A DNA stretch of 64,000 bases, taken from contig NZ_JAAXPR010000001.1 in NCBI RefSeq assembly GCF_012396585.1, positions 1 to 64,000 of the forward strand. The letters are read 5' to 3'. This document shows positions 61,165-64,000 of the stretch, piece after piece. The DNA is from Streptococcus ovuberis. GTDB lineage: Bacteria; Bacillota; Bacilli; Lactobacillales; Streptococcaceae. Numbering within the stretch: position 1 is the first letter of the stretch; each line of letters starts with the position of its first letter. A program made the translations under genes and the position numbers. A model generated the notes under the pieces. That model was not told the origin of the DNA. It did not search any database and was given only the letters and a program-made list of their open reading frames with translations.

Positions 61165-63162
61165 TTATTTGTCCTCCAAATGAACTTTCTTGATAGTAAA
61201 ATATTTTTCAGTAGGTTTTAAGGGATTAAAAGCGCGACCGCCTCCCTCATAAAACTTACCAAAGAATTCGACGAACATGAGTCGAGCCCCATGAACATAC
61301 GCTGATAACAAAGATAAGAAAATATTGATCGCATGAAGCAAAAGGAACAGTAAAATGCCAATCGTCCAACGCGATAAACCTGGTAACAAGCCAACAATCA
61401 AGTTGAAGGCAAGCCCAATACTAGCTCCTGATAAACCCAAGGCCATGAGACGTGTGAAACTGACCAGGTCACCAACATAACCTGAAATATTGTAAAGGTT
61501 AAAGAGACCTGATCCTAGACCACTTAGACCCTTGGCTTGAATAACAGAGACTACCAAAATACCAATAGCATTCAGAATTGCTAACCATTGACCGATAGGA
61601 GCTAAGAAGGCCAGCCCTGGAATCAAGTTTCCTAAAGCCAGGCCCAAAATCCCAATCAAGATCAAACACCAAGCAAAGCCCGAATGATAGGCTTCAGCAT
61701 ACTCCTTGACCCGCAGCTTTTGGCGACCACCTAGGTAAAGACCGGTCAAAACGGTCACAAAACCAAAAGCAACTGACAGAACAAGGATCGTCATGACATC
61801 ATTAGTTGTACTGATGAGTTGAATCGGCAATTCATAGGCAAAAAACGACCCATAAACTAATCCCCAGAGACTAACTGCAACACCTAAGATATTAAAGAAC
61901 TTAAGAAATCGCTTCATACTAGGCTCAAAATGAAAGAACTTAAGAGCAAGTCCAGTCAGAAGAAACATCAGAAGGCCATAACCCAAATCAGCCACCATCA
62001 TCCCGAAAAAGGTAAAGTAAAAAGGGGCTAGATAAGGTGTAGGATCCTTTTCAGTATACTTAGGCAGAGCGTACATCTCTGTGATCATCTCAAATGGTTC
62101 CACTAAGGGATGGTTAACCAACTTGACTGGTACATTGTCTAAATCATCTGGTTCTATAACCGTAGTTTCGACCCAAACATTGCCTCCATATTGAGCCAAG
62201 AGGTTGGATTTCAAATCAGCCACCGAGGCTTCTTCAATCCATCCCTCAATGGCAACCAAGTACTGGCTCTTGGCCAGATGCTTCTTAGCTATTTCCCTAG
62301 CATGACGATTGGTTGTCGCTTCTAACTCGCTTTCTAACACCTCTAGACTAATCTTAGCCTCTTTTAGTTGCTGTTCGATAGACGATTGACGTTCTCTCGT
62401 TACTGAGAGTTCCTCTTGCCAAATCTCCAAACGTTCCGCAGGCAATTCATCATAGTCATAGTCCAATGCCTTAAATCCGAACTGATCTAAATCCAAGCTC
62501 TCAGCACCTGGATGACGAAAAAGAATGATGCCATATTCTGTATCTGTTCGGTAAACCTCTTGAAAATCTAGCCCTTCTTGCGCCACAAGCGATTTGAAAT
62601 AAGCATTATCTGCTGTGTTTGGAATAGTACCAATAACAGCTTCAATGTGCTTGAAATTTTTTAAAGCTTTAGGTGTCGTTTCAAGCTCTTTCCATTTTAA
62701 AAGCTCATCCTGCCGTTTTTCTAAATCAGCCATCCGCTCAAGGAGCTTCCCATGCTCTTTGAACAAGCCCTTGACCTGATGAAGCAAATCTTGCTCCAAG
62801 CTCTCACGGTTGGCAAGTTCCACCTGTTCAAAAGTCAATTCCCGCCTTGGCTTCCGTAGTGTTTCAAAAAAGCCTTCTGGCGGCAGGAATGTCCTTAGGC
62901 GATTAATGGTTCCTTCAATCGTCTGCTGCCGCTTGAGGAGGTGATTGAGGACTTCCTCGCCAGACAAAACCAACGCATCTCCTGCTTGGAGCTGTAATTC
63001 TGGTAATTGGACCGATTGGTTTAAAAACGCATCCTGCCAAGCCTGATCCTGATTTAAATCCTTTATTTCAAGGTGTCGCAAGCTCTGCAAGGAAAGCAAG
63101 AGGTCATCTATCCATTCCTTAGGAGCAATCAAAGACACCTTTTTCATTGGACTAATGGCCAT
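61165..63162 (-). CDS. ntpI: V-type ATPase subunit I (a subunit)
   Basis: 665 residues, stator subunit of the membrane sector. N-terminal cytoplasmic half (about 1-360) is alpha/beta and coiled-coil; C-terminal half has eight or so membrane spans starting near FYFTFFGMMVADLGYGLL, and contains DLVSFTRLMALGLSGASIGLAFN with the key Arg that faces the ring. Overlaps ntpF by 11 bp and abuts ntpK. Confidence 0.95.
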   Translation of the reverse strand: MAISPMKKVSLIAPKEWIDDLLLSLQSLRHLEIKDLNQDQAWQDAFLNQSVQLPELQLQAGDALVLSGEEVLNHLLKRQQTIEGTINRLRTFLPPEGFFETLRKPRRELTFEQVELANRESLEQDLLHQVKGLFKEHGKLLERMADLEKRQDELLKWKELETTPKALKNFKHIEAVIGTIPNTADNAYFKSLVAQEGLDFQEVYRTDTEYGIILFRHPGAESLDLDQFGFKALDYDYDELPAERLEIWQEELSVTRERQSSIEQQLKEAKISLEVLESELEATTNRHAREIAKKHLAKSQYLVAIEGWIEEASVADLKSNLLAQYGGNVWVETTVIEPDDLDNVPVKLVNHPLVEPFEMITEMYALPKYTEKDPTPYLAPFYFTFFGMMVADLGYGLLMFLLTGLALKFFHFEPSMKRFLKFFNILGVAVSLWGLVYGSFFAYELPIQLISTTNDVMTILVLSVAFGFVTVLTGLYLGGRQKLRVKEYAEAYHSGFAWCLILIGILGLALGNLIPGLAFLAPIGQWLAILNAIGILVVSVIQAKGLSGLGSGLFNLYNISGYVGDLVSFTRLMALGLSGASIGLAFNLIVGLLPGLSRWTIGILLFLLLHAINIFLSLLSAYVHGARLMFVEFFGKFYEGGGRAFNPLKPTEKYFTIKKVHLEDK

Positions 63163-63475
63163 AGCGCGCTACCACCTTTTCTACAATTGCCTGAACCAAG
63201 TCATCTTTTCGATCTGTTAAAGCTTCACGCACGGCAGCTTCGTTTGCTGAAATAGTTGCCTGAATTTCTTGACGCAGACGCTCTAATTCAACCTGAGCAA
63301 TTTCTTCTTGCCGAGCAACTTCTTCTGTTGTCTCTTGGTCATAAGCTTGAGCAAGAGCTGATAAGTCTTGTTCAGCTTGTTTTTTTAAAGTGTCAATTTC
63401 CAACTCATAGCCAGCCAATACAGCTTGCGCTTCCGCTTCAATGGCCTGCATCATGGCCAAGGTTGTATTTGCCAT
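63152..63475 (-). CDS. ntpF: V-type ATPase subunit G/H (NtpF), peripheral stalk
   Basis: 107 residues, nearly all coiled coil (MANTTLAMMQAIEAEAQAVLAGYELEIDTLKKQAEQDLSALAQ region). First gene of the operon; AAGGAGGAAGGAT lies before the ATG. Pairs with NtpE in the outer stalk. Low sequence identity in this family is normal; position at the head of the operon ntpFIKECGABD supports it. Confidence 0.85.
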   Translation of the reverse strand: MANTTLAMMQAIEAEAQAVLAGYELEIDTLKKQAEQDLSALAQAYDQETTEEVARQEEIAQVELERLRQEIQATISANEAAVREALTDRKDDLVQAIVEKVVARYGH

Positions 63476-63900
63476 ATCCTTCCTCCTTTTCCACTTGATT
63501 CAATGGGTATCCATCAAAAAACTACCTGTCATCTATTCTACCATATTTTTTCCACTTTGTGAGCTTATAAAAATATGCATTTCCTGTTTGCCTGCTTTTT
63601 TGAGTCATTTTGATGATTTAGACATAGATTATTAAATATGAAGAAAAGAGACCGATTTTTTGAAAAAAATTTTTTTAACAATTTCTAACAACATCCGTCA
63701 AATCTTTCCTCTAAGTAAAACTAACCGTAAACGATCTAAAATCAGGGATTTTAACCTGGCTTCCCTAAGCAATCCTTTCTTTCATAGGTGTCACCATCAA
63801 GAACACTTCCTTAAACCCCAGAAAATACCTTAGATTTCAAGGAAGCCTGATAAAAAGCCAGAATAAACAGACTGATTGCTAACATTTATATGTTTTTTAG
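63476..63900. other. Promoter region and gene-free stretch upstream of ntpF
   Basis: Holds an extended -10 promoter on the minus strand (TATGG then TAGAAT at 63535-63540; poor -35) about 60 bp from the ntpF start. The rest (63550-63900) is AT-rich with an A/T-rich palindrome near 63655-63680; no recognisable gene. Confidence 0.45.
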
Positions 63901-64000
63901 CTAATCTTCTAACCCTGTGACTTGTAAAATTTTATCCCAGGCTTCTTGTAAACCAGCCTTAGAAATAGATGAGAACACGATGAAATGGTCCTCAGCTTCA
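63901..64000 (-). CDS. engB: Ribosome biogenesis GTP-binding protein EngB, C-terminal end
   Basis: Only the last 32 codons are in the window, ending with TAG at 63901. The product reads EAEDHFIVFSSISKAGLQEAWDKILQVTGLED. The FSS(I/V)SKxGxxEAWDxIL pattern is the C-terminal end of streptococcal EngB (YihA/YsxC), a GTPase acting in 50S assembly. Call rests on this short piece, so moderate confidence. Confidence 0.65.
   Translation of the reverse strand, partial: EAEDHFIVFSSISKAGLQEAWDKILQVTGLED

Overview
The window is a chromosomal segment of a Streptococcus, inferred from gene content and gene form: SecG-Rnr-SmpB order, a type II-A CRISPR-Cas locus very close in form to that of S. pyogenes, a YSIRK/LPXTG surface protein, and GC and codon use typical of the genus. 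The species cannot be named from sequence reading alone; the arabinan-degrading gene set suggests a host- or plant-fibre-associated gut or oral species. Nearly all genes lie on the minus strand, so operons read right to left.

Layout. 1-476: cut-off IS30-type transposase. 477-1337: no recognisable gene. 1338-8098: housekeeping block (smpB, rnr, secG, rpmG, a HerA/DUF853-like ATPase, coaE, a 44-residue membrane mini-gene with its own promoter and terminator, mutM). 8108-8357: tail of a broken methyltransferase that runs straight into the last CRISPR repeat. 8341-15413: complete type II-A CRISPR-Cas system: 12 repeats and 11 spacers of exactly 30 bp, leader, csn2, cas2, cas1, cas9 and a divergently transcribed short tracrRNA. 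15628-21399: NUDIX hydrolase, DUF2500 protein, mutarotase-like protein, a nonsense-broken acetyltransferase, era, a small hypothetical gene, a NUDIX gene broken by a small palindromic insert, dgkA and ybeY. 21584-22420: HAD phosphatase.

22421-29229 is a mobile-element graveyard: two decayed IS110-family elements whose upstream non-coding ends are candidate bridge-RNA regions, two inverted copies of one IS3-family element, an IS30 fragment, and a tRNA-Arg(CCG) between them. 29230-34913: oxidoreductase, DEAD-box helicase, peptidoglycan deacetylase, MATE transporter.

35159-53933 is an L-arabinan/arabinose utilisation locus. A divergent ArsR-type regulator sits at the right. One long minus-strand series follows: sugar-binding lipoprotein, two permeases, a YesL protein, four GH43 enzymes (one a lipoprotein, one sortase-anchored), two GH51 arabinofuranosidases, an aldo/keto reductase, then FGGY kinase, L-ribulose-5-phosphate 4-epimerase and L-arabinose isomerase. 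The inferred logic is surface cleavage of arabinan, import of oligomers through an ABC system that lacks its own ATPase here, cytoplasmic release of arabinose, and conversion to xylulose-5-phosphate. 53997-54242 is a small Cys-rich protein. 54777-63475 is a nine-gene V-type ATPase operon (ntpFIKECGABD) whose NtpK carries the Na+-site residues. The window ends in the 3' end of a probable engB.
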